64,000 nt of DNA from Hyparrhenia diplandra. Lineage: Eukaryota > Streptophyta > Magnoliopsida > Poales > Poaceae. Made by a program: the position numbers and the translations under genes. The stretch covers positions 81,566 through 145,565 of the forward strand of contig JADLZK010010447.1 of assembly GCA_015847255.1 (NCBI GenBank), in the 5' to 3' direction. This document shows positions 23,583 to 36,739 of this stretch, piece by piece; within the stretch, counting starts at the first letter, position 1; each line of letters opens with the position of its first letter. The notes under the pieces are model-generated. The model worked only from the letters and a program-made list of their open reading frames with translations, was not told the origin of the DNA and made no database searches.

Positions 23583-25115
23583 CTAGCAAATATGCCGTGC
23601 GTTCAACGGGATAAAAATGATATAATGAATATAATACTCATAACATAAATTAAAATTAGTATAAATATAACAATGTGCTAATGAATATAAACATAAATTA
23701 AAATTAGTATAAATATAACAATGTGCTAATGAATATAAACATAAATTAAAATTAGTATAAATATAACAATGTGCTATTAAGTTGCATCTGTATCGGATTA
23801 AAAATATTTTCTTTATAGTTTTTCTCATGTATCGGATATAATCATCAATTGCTATTCAGTTAGATATTATCAAATGACGAACAACCAACAATCTAAAACT
23901 CAGAAAAGTTCCTACTTTGGGTCACAGGAAAGTACCAGAATGATAATGAAAAGGATAGATGATACAGAAGTACATATAGATGACAATTTTACCTTGTGGG
24001 ACATAGCATATGTATCAACTTTGATCTATTTGTCTTCTTCTAATTGTTGATCATCATCTATTTCACTCAGCTTGCTTATCTTCCAATTCAATAATTGGAG
24101 ATAATTTCTGGATGCTAGCAGATGCAGGTGAAGGTCGTATTGGATCACTATTTAGAATAAAAAAACCCGGTTCATAACATTTAATTTTCTTTGAGAGTCG
24201 ATTATCAAAATCCTCAACGGCTCAACGACACTTGATTCAGCAATATGATCCATTCTTCTCTGTAAAAACAATAATAAACAAAATATTCAATTCAAATATG
24301 TTTGCAGCAATAACCAAACCAGAAAAAATTCACATATATATTACAATGAATCACCTATTGGCCAGCAATAAACAAACCATAAAAAATGTGTCTTTTTTCG
24401 GTACGTAGAACAATCAGTGAGCTAACCTTGTCGAACATGTGTATGATGAGATCAGAAGATTTGGTTCTTGCTCAGCTCGTCCAGATAAGAATTAGAAGTT
24501 GACGTGTGCATGGCAAGATCAAGTACTTGTCTACTGCTCGGCGAGATTTAGGTAATTGACCTGCTTGTCGAGGTTATCCTAAAGGCACCAGTAATATAAT
24601 ATATACTTACTAAGTACGAAAAAGTGTAGAACGAACTCGAATCGGACGTGAAGATCGTAATGTACCTGGATTTTATTTAGAATCAATGTCGATCCGATTC
24701 CGACTGTTTCGGCCAACACGGCGGCGCCTGCAACTCGAAGAACGTGGCAGCTAGGCGGCGGATGTCGACGCACGTGTGCGACGGCAAGGACGGCAGGGAG
24801 GTCTGCGATGTCCAGGACGAGGAGATCGATGGGTGGCCGGCGGCGCTGGGTGGCCTGGTTTGCCGGCGGCGTTGTCAGCGGCCGATAACTTACGAAACAG
24901 TTTTAGATACGGAAAAAAGTGGAAAGGGTGGAAGAAAACGGTGGCAGAAATTTTGGCGGACACGCCTACTATTCTTGTTGGGGAACTATATGATGGATTT
25001 GAGTTGTGTTTGGATTGGATTTTGACAAGGAAAATTTGGCGTCTATTTTTAGGAGGTGAAAGAAAATGATGGTGAAAAAAAAGTGACAGAAATTTTTGTG
25101 CTTTAATAGTAGGTA
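23583..25115. mobile_element. About 1.5-kb insertion in the 3' flank of D (unclassified)
   Basis: The sister sequence at 42020-42040 runs directly from TCAATTATATATGTA into GATATGAAAC, but here about 1.53 kb intervenes. It starts ACTAGCAAATATGCCGTGCG and ends CTTTAATAGTAGGTATAGAT. Inside are a 48-bp tandem repeat and GC-rich sequence (24720-24900) resembling a captured exon. No transposase or clear inverted termini are seen. Exact borders are uncertain by some bases because both sides are TA-rich. Confidence 0.7.
23643..23777. repeat. 48-bp tandem repeat, 2.8 units
   Basis: Units begin at 23643, 23691 and 23739 with ACATAAATTAAAATTAGTAT. The first two 48-bp units are identical and the third stops after 39 bp. 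It lies inside the insertion at 23583-25115. Confidence 0.9.
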
Positions 25116-25289
25116 TAGATATATATATGAAACAAATTTTCGTTGTAACACTAGCTTTTGCAAGTTGGATCCTATGCGTTGCTTGAATGATCTATGTACA
25201 GTGTAACCAAGCGTTAGCATTATAGAATGGCTAGAACTAGAATGGATTTTCCAGGAGGACGCATTCGTCGATGACTATATATGTTGTGG
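25116..25289 (+). other. Continuation of D 3' flank
   Basis: It matches 42035-42197 nearly base for base (CGTTGTAACACTAGCTTT, GGCTAGAACTAGAATGGATT). It confirms that the 1.5-kb block before it is an insertion. Confidence 0.7.
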
Positions 25290-28139
25290 AGATTAATTCT
25301 CTACTGCCGTAGGTGCACTGTCGCTGTGCGCTATGTTTGGATGCTCATGTATTCATCTCAATTCACAAGTGTTGAAGTGTAATTAAACTAAGTTTCATAT
25401 CAATCCACTCCAACACATGTCGATTGAAGTGGATGCACATGCATTCAAACAAGCCCAAACAAGGCCTTAAAGAGTTGAGGTTGTCTTTAGGTTTGCTGTT
25501 TTTGCCTTCGGTTCTTGTTTCAGTTTTTTTTTTTTTTTTCTTGTGTTTTAGGTTCTTCTTCTCTTTGGTAAGCTTGCGCTTACCAATATGAGTGGATAAC
25601 CTGTAATGTACTTATAATTTCTTTTAATGAAACATGTGCCTAAAAGTGGCATGGTCGCAAAATAAAATGGATTTTACCATTGGTGTTTTGAACTTGTACG
25701 TCACCTCGTCCGTATAAAAACGGTAGTGCTCTATGTCGAGCGTCCGAGCCGTCCGACGCGCAGCGCTGGGCTTGGAACAGATCTGACCGGCACGGGCCCA
25801 TAAGACCTCGTGCCTTGTGCTGGACCAGCTTCGGGCCGTGTGCCTCTCTGCTCGTCTAATGGCTGCAGACTACATGATAGAGTCTAATACTATTTATTAT
25901 CTTGGGTACCATAAATTTGGAGTCTAAATAAAACTTAGAATCTTTTTTTTTCTCCCTCTCTTCAATAAATATACTACCACATCAGCGCCACATCAGCAAA
26001 TTATAATAAATATAAATGTAATAAATAAGTTTAGACTCTATGGTAGAGTCGTATTGTGAGTGCCCTAACGTCGTATGCGGTGTGGACCCGCCTGCCTTGC
26101 GCTGTTCGCGCCCCTTGCCCAGCGGTGCGCGTGGGTCAGTCGTGTTCCTCGCCCGCACACTTCTGCCTCCGCATGCTTATGCCCATGGTTGTTGCAGCGC
26201 ATTTTCATTAGTTTTTTTTTAGGGTGTGCGGCGTGGCGGCGGGCGGCGGGCGCGGCGGCGGCGGCAAGCGTGAGAGGCGAGGAGGAAGGGAAAATTGATC
26301 TTTTTGCTTGCCCCTTACGGACCCCTTACCTATATGGTCCTTCTATGAGACTTGTAATCCAAGCAATCTCTAAAGGTTTTCTTATAGATTGGAACACCTA
26401 TTACGAGCAACGTTATTTATTTCCTAATGAGAGATTTTCTTATAGAGTTGGAATATCCCTTGCACACACTTGTGAGCCAAAAGTGAAACATAGGGGGCCA
26501 ATTTGTCAATTAAATCCATATGTACATGTGTATAGTGGAGAAACTAATCTCAATACTTATAATTAGTAAGTCACAATATACAAAATACAATTGACAACAA
26601 AATAGTCGGGCATAAAAGTTCTCAAAAAACAACATAAGATCTTGATCGACAACAAAATTTTATTAAATGAGAATTAGCCACACTTTTTTGAGTAATAGAA
26701 TTAGCTACACTTCTAGCACACATATTATGCCATAAATTTAGATAGAAGAATCGACAAGGCTGAGACGACACATAGATGCAAAAGAAGATAGGCTAACGGA
26801 GAGTGTATAGCCCTAATTGAGCAGTGAGACCGTAAGAGCATGTACTATTGTTATGTGTGTGGGTGGCTCGTCTAGGCCTAGTTGTTCATTACTAGCAGCA
26901 GAGCGTGGAGACATGCAACTGCCTAGTATTTGGAGAGCAGGGGCATGCATAACTCAGACACATTGCCTAGATTGCTATGCTCAAGTCCAAGGCTACGCTA
27001 ATAATTGTTATAGAAAATACAACACGAAGGTGAAAATTTGTCGTCGCCTACAATGGTGCAAACTAGCCGGCCCTGGAGATTGAAGAGAAGCCACCCCACA
27101 TACTTATGAAGATTGCGAGAATTGCTGCTTAATTGGTTTTGGAAAGATGTCATGCTTTTATTTATGTCTATGACTCTATGGTCATTGGTGTTTTTATTTT
27201 AGAAGTTCATGTAGGCTTAGTTTCTAGAACATTAGGTGGATTTTTGTTGTATGTAACCATTAAATCCTGTAATGTTTTGACGATATTAATGTATGATGAT
27301 TTTTTGGATTTAAAAGAGCTGAATTCCACGAATAAATTCAAAAATTTAAAAAAAAAAACGCCGGGTGGCATGGGCCCGGCAGTGAATGAGCAACAAACCG
27401 GTAGTGTAACTATACCAAACACTATCGGTTTGAATTACTAACCGTCATAGACGACAGAAACATCACTGTCGGCTGCATTAACCAACCGATAGTCTCCACT
27501 CTAATAAGCATTTTGTCGGGTTGAGATCGGCGACGGTGTTCACGTAAAGTTCAGCGGCGGGTTCAAAGTAAGCCGCCATTGTTAGCTCTTCGATACATTT
27601 GTCGGCTCGGTCTAACCCGATAGTGTTATCCCCACAGTTACGTCGGTTCGTTAAAGCCCGACGGTGCTCCCAATATCAACTCTGCCGGTGACTTTCGAAC
27701 CTGCATTGCTTGGATCAAAAATCTTTGCTGCGGGTCGTGGAACACACGGCGGTGTTCGGTGACGATGCGCTGCGGTTCGATATGAAACCGGCGGTCTCTC
27801 CTCGCATCACCGCCGGTGTTTTGACCCGGTAGTATTTCAAACCCCACATCACTACCGCTATGGTTTGCGGTTCAGTTTTCGGCGGTGAAGGGGGTTGGAG
27901 CCCGGCGATGATGGACAATTCTGTAGTAGTGTTTGGCCCTCACGTAGCTCTGCCATTGCTTGCACACAAAGAGTCCTAAAGATAATCCTAACCAAACTTT
28001 TACTTTATTTATTGCATTAATTACGAAGAAGTCCGGGAAGGCGGCGGGGGGGGCGGCAGCGGCCCCCCAGGGGGGGCTCCGCTGCTGTGTGCGGGCCTCT
28101 TGGGCTGTCATCCTGAACCCTATCTCCTAGCACGTGACA
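25290..28139. other. Insertion-rich spacer between D and E
   Basis: The sister unit continues straight from the D-type flank (42197) into CATCGGTGCATAAAGATTCT, whereas here that sequence is only reached at about 28150. The 2.8-kb block holds a palindromic MITE-like repeat (25330-25469, related to 60075-60210), a split reversed LTR fragment (26285-26475 and 27949-28139, related to the LTR at 10935) and CACTA-like sequence ending TTCTGTAGTAGTG at 27931. No gene is supported. Confidence 0.5.
27340..27931. mobile_element. CACTA-like terminal region
   Basis: The right end reads GTAGTAGTG (complement CACTACTAC), preceded by repeated CCGATAGT, CGGCGGTG and ACCGGTAGT words typical of CACTA subterminal zones. 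The left border was not found. Nothing here resembles transposase. Confidence 0.45.
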
Positions 28140-28689
28140 TATATGTTGATATGATCGGTACATAAAGATTTTATTTTCTGTTAAAGTGGATATATCAGTG
28201 CCCTCTTATTAGAGCAGCGAACTCTGTAACCCTTGCTTCAGTAAGGGTTTTATCAACTTCTTACTGCTAATTTTGTGTAAAAAAAAAACTTCTTACTGCT
28301 AATTTAATCAATGTTTCTTGTAAAAATATCACTTCGGGGAGTACGTACTTTTCTACCGCTCTTCACTGTACGGGTTGTAGTAGTACTACTACTCCCCGAT
28401 GCCCCTGAACGATGCTATGCATTGTTTGGTGACTTCTAGCCGGGCAGGTCCACTCTAAGCAGGCATGTAGTCACGCTCGAGAAGAACGCGGTTCTGGCGG
28501 TGGCCTGAATAACCCCGGCCGTCCTCTCGCATGGCGGCGACTCAAGAGTCGCCATCTCTATCTCCACGTTGTTCTGTTGGTTCGGTTGTTTCGCCGTGAC
28601 GCCGTGTTGGGCTCGGGCAGCTGGGTCACACAAGGAGGCCGGCGGCGGCGTGGCACCTAATCTCAAAGCAGGGCCAACTTTCTCGTTAA

Positions 28690-29110
28690 GCCCGGAGCAC
28701 TGGACGCCATGGTGGCTAGGCCCGCTACTAGTGGCCGGCCGTTGATCGGACCGGGCGCCTCGCCGGCAGTGCCAGCCGATCGAGCAAGATCAGCATGCGA
28801 TGCCCGTGTGTCCTCCGCGACCACCATGTTTGGCTGGCACGCTGACGACGAGGCCAACCCCCCAGTGGCTCGCCGTGCCAGCCGAGCAAGAGCATGCGAC
28901 GCTCGTGTCCTCCGCGACCACACCACGCGCGTTGGATGGCACGCCGCCGACGATGAGGCCGACCCAGTGGCTCGCTCGTCGTGTCCTCCGCGGCCACCAC
29001 TCGTTCAACGTCGATCTGGAGCTCGCATGCAGGAGCCGCGAGCAGGAGGTCACCGTGACCGCTGCTAGGACGGACTCGGCGGGAGAAGTAAAGTGGCAGC
29101 CATGGCGCCG
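28690..29110. repeat. Shared GC-rich unit segment, copy ii, with about 102-bp internal repeat
   Basis: Successive units begin at GAGCAAGAT (28782) and GAGCAAGAG (28884) and share GTCCTCCGCGACCACC, GGATGGCACGC-like and CAGTGGCTCGC words; a partial third unit follows. Copy iv has the same internal duplication with period 106. Long frames exist but are not conserved between copies. Confidence 0.6.
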
Positions 29111-29750
29111 CCTGGTACGTGTACTTGGAGTTCGCCGCCACGACGAGGAGCGCATTGTCTCTGCTCATCTTCAGAAGAAACCATCCATCCAGCGAAGGTC
29201 TTGCAGGGGACGTGAAGATTAAAAGAAAAAAAAAAAAAAAAAAAAGGCGAGTAGCAGGGGACGTCATGCCAGTGACTGTCATGCCAGTGACTTGGATCTC
29301 TCATCGTGACATGTGCTGCTCTAGCAAAGGAAACCTGGCAGCCGTTGGGGACGCCCTCACCGTATCACGATCAAACATTTACTATTTTTGTAGTAGAAAA
29401 AAACATAGACCACACACCAATTACACCAGTTGGTACATGAACAGACAAAGCAAACACGGTCACATTTTCTGAACAGTACAACACGATATATAAATAAACG
29501 CAACAGTGATTAAAACGACGGTATATATACTAGACGCCGAACTGTTTTGAACACAGATAGTTAACAGTACCTTTTAAAACGACATAGATAGATCTAAACG
29601 AGTCTTCGATATAATATGCGGCCACAGCACATTTTGACTACTTTATTTAGCATATCTCGATCATCAGGCCAGCCCACATGCATATTGCTGAGGATCGGAG
29701 GACGACATGCGAATCCACGATGAGATGAGATGATATGTCAACGAAACCAG

Positions 29751-32700
29751 CTACTTGCTCATTGCCTCCTTGGCCTCTCTGCAGTTTTTTTCATAAAGAA
29801 TATCATCAAAAGCCTTTCACAGAGCAAAAAAGGTGTATATATGCAAGGGCTAGGTAGCTGTGGTGCACCCATGTGTCCCAACTCATGGATGAATTAACCA
29901 TTGGAATTATGCAACAACTAACAGATGGCGCTAATACCTCAGCTTGTCCATGATCTCGACGTTGCCAGGGTCAAGCCTAAGCGCATCCTGGAATGCAGTA
30001 ACCGCCTGTCCGTGCCTCTGTAAATCAAGATTGATAATTACTGCAGTTTTTTTTACAGATCAGAGATCAGATTATGTAACGTGGGATCTGACGCAGAGAT
30101 CCACATGTTTATATGTACTCCCTCCGTCCCTAAATAGATGTCATTCTCGCTTCCGAGAAGTCAACGTTTTTCAAACTGCCGGCAATTATATATTAAAATA
30201 TATAAATATTTATGCTAAGTAATTAGTATCATTGAAAAAGATTTTTACGTCTAGTTTTTTAATAAATTTATCGGAGATATAAATGTTGCACGTATTTTCT
30301 ACAAACCTAGTCAAAGTTGAGAAAGTTTGACCGGCACGCACCCCAAAACGACATCTAAAAAGTGACAGAGGGAGTATGTACTTATATTGGAGCTTTGCAG
30401 TACATGTGATCACTACAAGTGCAGAGGTTAGATTAACCCATGTAACGTTACCCTGAGCAAGCTGAGAGCCTGGCCCTCGCGGAACCATGCTTTAGGCCAA
30501 CGAGGACGCAACCTTTGGCATTTTTAGCATGTTGCACAGCAAGCATCCCATCTCTCATCTTGAGAAAGCATAGGCTCACGTTAGCCTGTAGGGTGGCGTC
30601 ATCGGGTCAATGGCACTTGCCTGCATGGACAACACACAGGTGACAGGTCAATAGAGATTATTCAACAAGCTGGTTCCATCATCAGCACTATAGCTAAATG
30701 GGAGGTCAAATCCAATCCTTTACACATTTTTTTTCAATAGCATTATATATATGGAAAACCAAATATCTCTTTTTTTTGAGAGCACGCCATGGAAAACCAA
30801 ATATCTCTTTGCGCAACATTTCGTATCACCCTAAAAACACACTATTTCTTTTTTAAAGGCACGGCAAAAGCTTTGCCTCTATTCACGATAAAAGAAAGAC
30901 AAGCACCGTAGAAAAGATTTACAAACCTCAAGACAAAGATATTATATATACTTACCCGTGAAAAACAGTACATTGCATAACCATAGTCACCATTTGCAAA
31001 CGCTTGCCTCCCTTCTGACTTGACATTAGCAACTGGTTCAACATACAGCTCCTAAGAAAAATGTAGCACGTGTTCTCAGTTCCATGCATGACATACTTGC
31101 AAAGATCGAGTTCCGGCAATAATAAATGATACAAACACGCAGTTAGCACATTTTTAATGTCTTATTGAAAATCATGGAATCATAAGATTTCCTTTATTTA
31201 TTAAAATCTTTGGGAAAGTGTTGTAACATACCCGAGGTAGAGTTTTCATGGTCCTAATAATACCATCTACGCTCCAGTCTGGCAAGGAAGGAATGGGGTT
31301 TGTCCGAGGGAGCAGAATTTCTACAATCTCACGTCGATCATTAACCGCTGCTTGCATGATTGGGTATCTCCCATACTGCATGACAATTGCAACGATTGAA
31401 ATTGGAATGTAAGTGTATCATATATATAGTCCAGCATGAAATAAAGCTGACAAGGATAGCAACGGTTCAAGTTGTTTTTATTTCCTCAGATTATTTACAA
31501 AGCAAATAAACAGCTATCACAGACAAAGAAGAGTCATTAATATATAATAATACCCCATCATGAATATTAGGGTCAGCTCCGGCCTCTAGCATGAAATTGA
31601 AAATGTCTACCGAGCCTTTGGCCATTGCAGCTATTAACATAGTTGACCCGTATGGTCGGAAGTTCACATCAGCACCAGCCTACAGAATTGCAGAACATGT
31701 ACTACTTACAAGTTAGCTGCACTGAACATGAATAAAAGGCCATGAGCATGGCATCATTAACAAGTTTAAGTGAAAAAGTGGACCTCAACCAATAGCTTAA
31801 CGCATTCGAAGAAGCCATGACTGCATGCCATCAAAAGCGGAGACCAAACACGATTGATGACTCTATTGGGCTGCAAAGGGAAGTGAATACTACAGTTACA
31901 ATATATCTTGATCAATAGGAGTACTGCTTAAGCAGTGACATATATAAAAAACAATGCATCATTAGAAGGGCACACGATTTTTAATTAACTTGAAAGTTTG
32001 AAATTGCTTACATCAGCACCGTGCTCTAGCAGGATCTTGACAGCGTGGGCATGGCCCATCTTTGCAGCCACGGACAGCGGCGTCCCGTTATAGGAGAGGA
32101 TCACGGGAACACCCCTGGACAGCAGCAGTTCTATAGCCTCCTTGTGCCCTGGGGGTACAGATTAAAGAGAACTGAAATTAAACAGAATTCAAACCGACAA
32201 CCATGGATGATACATGACAAGAGAACAACCAAATAAAAAATTTGATGTTACAATATACAAAAGGGAAAGGAAACACAATTACTAGCCAGGCTCTAAAGTC
32301 CACCAGATCAATTTCTTAGTCCAAAAAATGAATCCTACGACTCTAGACATGCTCTAACATGCTATATTAGAAAATAATTTGAAAAAAAAAAGACATGGAA
32401 GCAAAATGTAAATAGCTTCATTAACTAACTACACGGATCGGCATAATACACGTACCATTCCAAGAAAGTAAAAAAAAAAAAAAATGCAGGGCGACAAATC
32501 AACGCACCGTAGCCGGCGGCCTTGTACAGCGGCGTGGTACCTTTGGCGTCGGGCACAGCCGGGTCGACGCCGCGGTCGAGAAAGTAGGTCAGAATAGGGA
32601 CGACGGGGCCGGCACGGAGCCCGTCAAAAAACAAGGGGTGTCGGTGGCGACTAAAACTGTCGTCTCACCTGCAGGTGTAGTGTGGAGATGGAGCTAGAAC

Positions 32701-33114
32701 CTCAGTTGCTTGGCGTACGTCCACTCGGAGGCCGGAGAATGGGAATGGGGTTACGTACGTACGTACCTTCATCGGAGGTGGAGTTGACATCGAAGCCCTT
32801 CTCCTCCACCAGGTACCTGCAGACGTCCAGCTGCCCCGAGACAAAGGATCCCGTCACCGCGAGGTGGAGCAGGTTCCGACCGTTATCCCCACGCACTTGC
32901 CGCAAGTCCAGACCGCTCGCCCTTTCAACTTCTACCAAAAAGCAGGCAATGGAGATCGAGTAGAGGGTCATCAAATAGCACGCACTAATCTAGAAAGAGA
33001 GGCCGGCGGCGAGGGGCCGTAGTATGTGTTGTCGTTGTTACCCTTGAGCATTGGGAGGTTGCCAAACACAGCTGCTGCCAATTGAGCGGCGAAATTAGCG
33101 TCGGCGGCCGCCAT
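29751..33114 (-). pseudogene. Copy E: ankyrin-TPR gene, frameshifted
   Basis: All eleven exons are recognisable with correct splice borders: 33114-33042, 32931-32767, 32668-32508, 32148-32012, 31870-31784, 31679-31554, 31375-31232, 31051-30956, 30620-30452, 30017-29938 and 29778-29751 (TAG). Exon 3 has lost 7 nt relative to D and meets TGA shortly after (before TYFLDRGVDP). Exon 4 is 3 nt shorter (in frame). Exon 9 has two one-base losses, at ATTGACCCG and near AAATGCCAAAGG. Downstream exons keep family sequence (LLMACSHGFFECVKLLVE, ALRLDPGNVEI), so decay is recent. The predicted product stops after about 100 residues. A Stowaway MITE sits in intron 9. Confidence 0.85.
30118..30374. mobile_element. 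Stowaway MITE, copy 2, in intron 9 of E
   Basis: A 257-bp element with CTCCCTCCGTCCC and GACAGAGGGAG termini and TA duplications (30116-30117 and 30375-30376). It is absent from the matching introns of D and F. The interior matches the copies at 17513 and 43154. Confidence 0.9.
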
Positions 33115-33430
33115 GCCGGCAGCCAACAAGGGAGGATCCAGGTGGAGTAGGTGTGAAATGGAGAAGACGAATGGTGGGAATCGAGAGTGGTCGTGGGGGT
33201 GTGAATGGGCTCGATCTTCACATTTTTATCCACGAGATGGTGTGAATGGGTGGGGTCCAGGTCGATCATTTCTTCTGAAGCCACGAGATCCATCTGTAAG
33301 CAAGGCACATAATAATGAGTGGGTGAATTGGGGTGACTAAAATTAGTTACCTGTCACATTGAATGTTTATTTAGACACTAATTTATAATATTAAATAAAG
33401 ACTAATCAAAACTAATTTGTAAGCAGGAGG
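33115..33430. other. 5' flank of E
   Basis: Probable promoter region. It is shared with A and F in parts (CCATGCCGGCAGC, TCGATCATTTCTTCT, AGCAAGGCACATAAT). No TATA box was identified with confidence. Confidence 0.4.
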
Positions 33431-34010
33431 CACTACCGGGCTCTTGCCCCGAGTGCCCATTGCACTCCGCAAAGGTCGAAAAGCACTAGGCAAAGGCTTT
33501 ATTTGTGGACTGCCCCCACGGCATAGATCACTCGACAAAACTCATGCCAGTAGCGCCTGCTTTGCCGAGTTTCTTTTATCAGTCGCTTGGCAAAGCCTTT
33601 TGTCGAGTGCCAAAAATCCTCAGCGAAAAAAAGTAACTCAGACAACCAAAAGATGGTGGCGGCTTTTGCGAATGGACCCGACACTTTCGGCAAAGCGACC
33701 AGCAAAAATACAAAAATATAGCAAACTTTAACATGGTGTACATGTCTGTGGAGAGCAGAAAAAGTTTGAATGGCAAAATAGAGAAAAGAAATAAATAGTT
33801 TGTCGAGTGCCAAGGAAAGACACTTGACAAAAAAAAAACAAGATATTTGGCGAGTGTCACCCTAAAACACTCGTCGACGCATGGACTACTCGGCAAAACC
33901 TAACGGTGGTTGTTGAGGCTAATGTGATCTACTTTGTCGAGTGCCTAATTTTCTACCACTTTCGGTAAATTTTCAGGCACTTTCGGCAAAGATACAGATT
34001 TCGGTAGTAT
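33431..34010. mobile_element. CACTA-type element remnant, copy 2
   Basis: It starts CACTACCGGGCTCTTGCC and ends near TTTCGGTAGTAT, with many TGCCGAGT, CTCGGCAAA and GTCGAGTGC words. It pairs with 8803-9344 in unit 1, and both are followed by the same GTGTAATTGCTCA flank. Non-coding. Confidence 0.7.
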
Positions 34011-36716
34011 GGCTACTGTACGGCGGTGTAATTGCTCAGGTTGTTTCCTCTTAATTTTAGTCACCCTAGTCCAAACACGGCCTGAGTATTTCCATTTTGT
34101 TATAGATAGCGTTGAGCTTGGCATCAAACGCTTCCTACTTTACGTTCAATTTTTTTTTATTTGTTCAAAGGTAGTTTTTGGCATTTTGCACCGAGAAAAT
34201 TCAAAAATCGCTGAAATTCCCAAATTCGTTTCTACCGCTATGCAATTATATTTCCCCATCAATTTATAAGATTACAGCTATGATTCCTTCTGGTCGGACA
34301 TGTGGGATGGCACAGGTACATTTACAAAGGTCATTCATGTCACCATGATCCTAAATGGCGGACGGCGAGATTACCTCGACCGATTTTATGTGGGGTTCAC
34401 TCCTGCCCCATACCTTCGCAGAGCTGGAAGTAGCGGGAGGAGAGGCAAGGGCTTACCACGGGGAAGAGAGGTGAGGGGTCGGAGAATGAGACCCACCCGC
34501 CCTCACTTTCATTTGGAGTTGCCGAGGGTGAGGGCGCAGCGGTGGTCGGTCGGTATTAGGCAAGAATAAGCGCGGCGAGGGTAAAAAGAGATGTGGGATG
34601 TCGAGTTTTGATTAAATGGCAATAAATTGGGCCACCAACCGTCCACGGCAACTTGTCGATCCCGCGCGTATTTATAGACGGTCGGTTGCCGGTGCGGGGT
34701 TTTACAACGGAGTCATGCTCCTCACACCGGCAACTGTTCCCCACCAAGGACTCTTTTGTACATTTGCATCACAGGGCTAGCTTTGGTAAAAAGAACATGG
34801 GCACTCCCGCTCGCCCTAATCCCCTGGCCCCCAGGCGCCGCCGCTGACTGGCCGGCGGGCACAGTCTTCGGCTCAGCGGCTGCGCGAGGCTATCTCCCAA
34901 CCTTTACTCGTCCCTCGGTCGTTCCTCTTCCCAAAGTACACGAGGGAATAAAAAAACAACATGTGTGATAGGTCGATCCGAACCTCGCGTCTGCGAGGTT
35001 CCCGGCGCTTTCCCTCGCGACCCGAAGGCACACACGGGAGGATCGGCGGGATGTTAGAAGTGTAATTTGAGGCCGAGGGGCTGATGGGGGTCTCTGCGAG
35101 GGTTACCTCCCGACAATTGATCCTTTCCTTTCTTTCACTTTCTAAAATTACTTGATGGTGACAAACCCACAGGAAAATTATAGAACCATCAGGGAAATAC
35201 GGTTTTTAATGCCGGTTATGACCACCGAAAAAAAGTGGAAAACCTACAAGAAAAAATAAATACATGAATGGAAAACAAACCATATACACAAAAGAAAACT
35301 AAGAAACAATAATTGGTATCAAAACAAATGTTGTCAATTAGTAGAACACAATTTAGAAAAAAAAAAAAACTAGGAGGAAGAAACATAGTATCATTTGGAG
35401 CTAGCATGCGTGAGAAAGAGGCCCGGCCCTGGGGGCAGGCGAGCGGGGCGGCTGCCCTGGGCCCCCGAAGCTGTCAGGGCCCCTCACCATGTATGTATAT
35501 ATACGGTGTAGGAGTAGCTATTGGCCAAGCTACTGAGTGCGCTGTACGAGTATATATGTATGTTTATTTTGGGAAACGTGTAGTAGTATGGCTTAGCTGA
35601 CGTACTAGCAAAGAGTGCTTGTAGGGTATACGTACTCCGTGCTAGTTTTCAATTATAGGTATATGTTTCATTCTTTTTGTTATGTATTTAGACATATTAT
35701 TCATCGAGATTCATAACAATAAGTGTATCAAAAAAGTCAAAACGACCAGTAATTTAGAAGCGGATGGAGTAAAAAATAGTAAATGACTAATGAGTGATTA
35801 CACACAGAATCCATGATTTTTTAAAAAAAATATGAACACATGGAAAATATAGATGAGTTAGTAATTATTGCGTGTAGGAGAAAAACTAATGCTCCATCCG
35901 TTCTAAATTATAAGTCACTTCACTTTTTCGGTTCAACGATTTTGCTATGTATCTAGAAATATTATTATGTATAGATATGTAGCAAAATGGATATACCAAA
36001 AAATCAAACTAACTTATAATTTGGAACAGAGTAAGTACTATCAATCCCGATAGCACGGGCTTACACCAAGGATAATAATTTGGACAACGATGAGGATGAT
36101 GACCGAACTGCTACACTCTTAGCTACATCCAAGCGAATACAAGTTATAGATGCACACACAAGGGGTCTCAATTTTTTTTTTTCTTGCCCTGGGCCCCCAA
36201 AATCTCAGGGCCGGCCCTGGAAAGACTACTTACAAAATTTCATCGTAAATTGAAAGGAGAAAACATTTTGTTCATGTTCTTGAGTTTGTAGTATTTGCTT
36301 GTGTGTTTTACCGGCAACGTAATTCTATTTTTTATGCAATAACCATAAAGAAAATACAAAACCGTCGATGGCTGCAGCTTGGACAAAAGGTAGTTCGCGC
36401 GAGGGATTTGGATCTGAGCCTGCTCCTCCTCTGGATCTGGTTGCGACCCCTCCCACCTCTCTGTTCTGTGGACCATGCTCCTCCTCCTTACGGTGTTGTT
36501 GCATCAGATCATTTTGTGTTGTTTCAATAATATAGTATTGGTGTACGTTTCAGCAGCTTTGGGTCAACTGTTACTCTCTATTGTTGCAATACGTGTTTGA
36601 TAATGTTTCAACTTGTTTGTCCCAATGTTGTTTAGCAATAACGGTTACGTGCACTTACAAGTTAATTAGAAATTTCCCCGATAGCAAGAGCATGCATGTG
36701 ATGCCGTGTGTGTCCT
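34011..36716. other. Upstream flank of E, no supported gene
   Basis: 34011-34345 matches the flank of A at 9350-9993, and 35140-35410 matches 10370-10630. Between them lies an insertion (about 34346-35125) with GC-rich sequence and no clear domain. 35427-36218 is a hAT-like element. The remainder (36240-36716) is AT-rich with short frames and nothing recognisable. Confidence 0.4.
35427..36218. mobile_element. hAT-like element with GGCCGGCCCTG ends
   Basis: It is bounded by GGCCCGGCCCTGGGGGC on the left and CTCAGGGCCGGCCCTG on the right, which are inverted with respect to each other and followed inward by matching CCTGGGCCCC words. The unit-1 sequence (around 10590) lacks it. Flanks GAAAGAGG and GAAAGACT suggest an imperfect 8-bp target duplication. 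The interior has no transposase. Confidence 0.6.
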
Positions 36717-36739
36717 GTGCGAGCACCACGATTTTTTTT

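Noticed and set aside
26817..27441. Two plus-strand frames (88 and 102 codons)
   Set aside because: Inside repeat-derived spacer, AT-rich, no domain, not seen in the sister unit.
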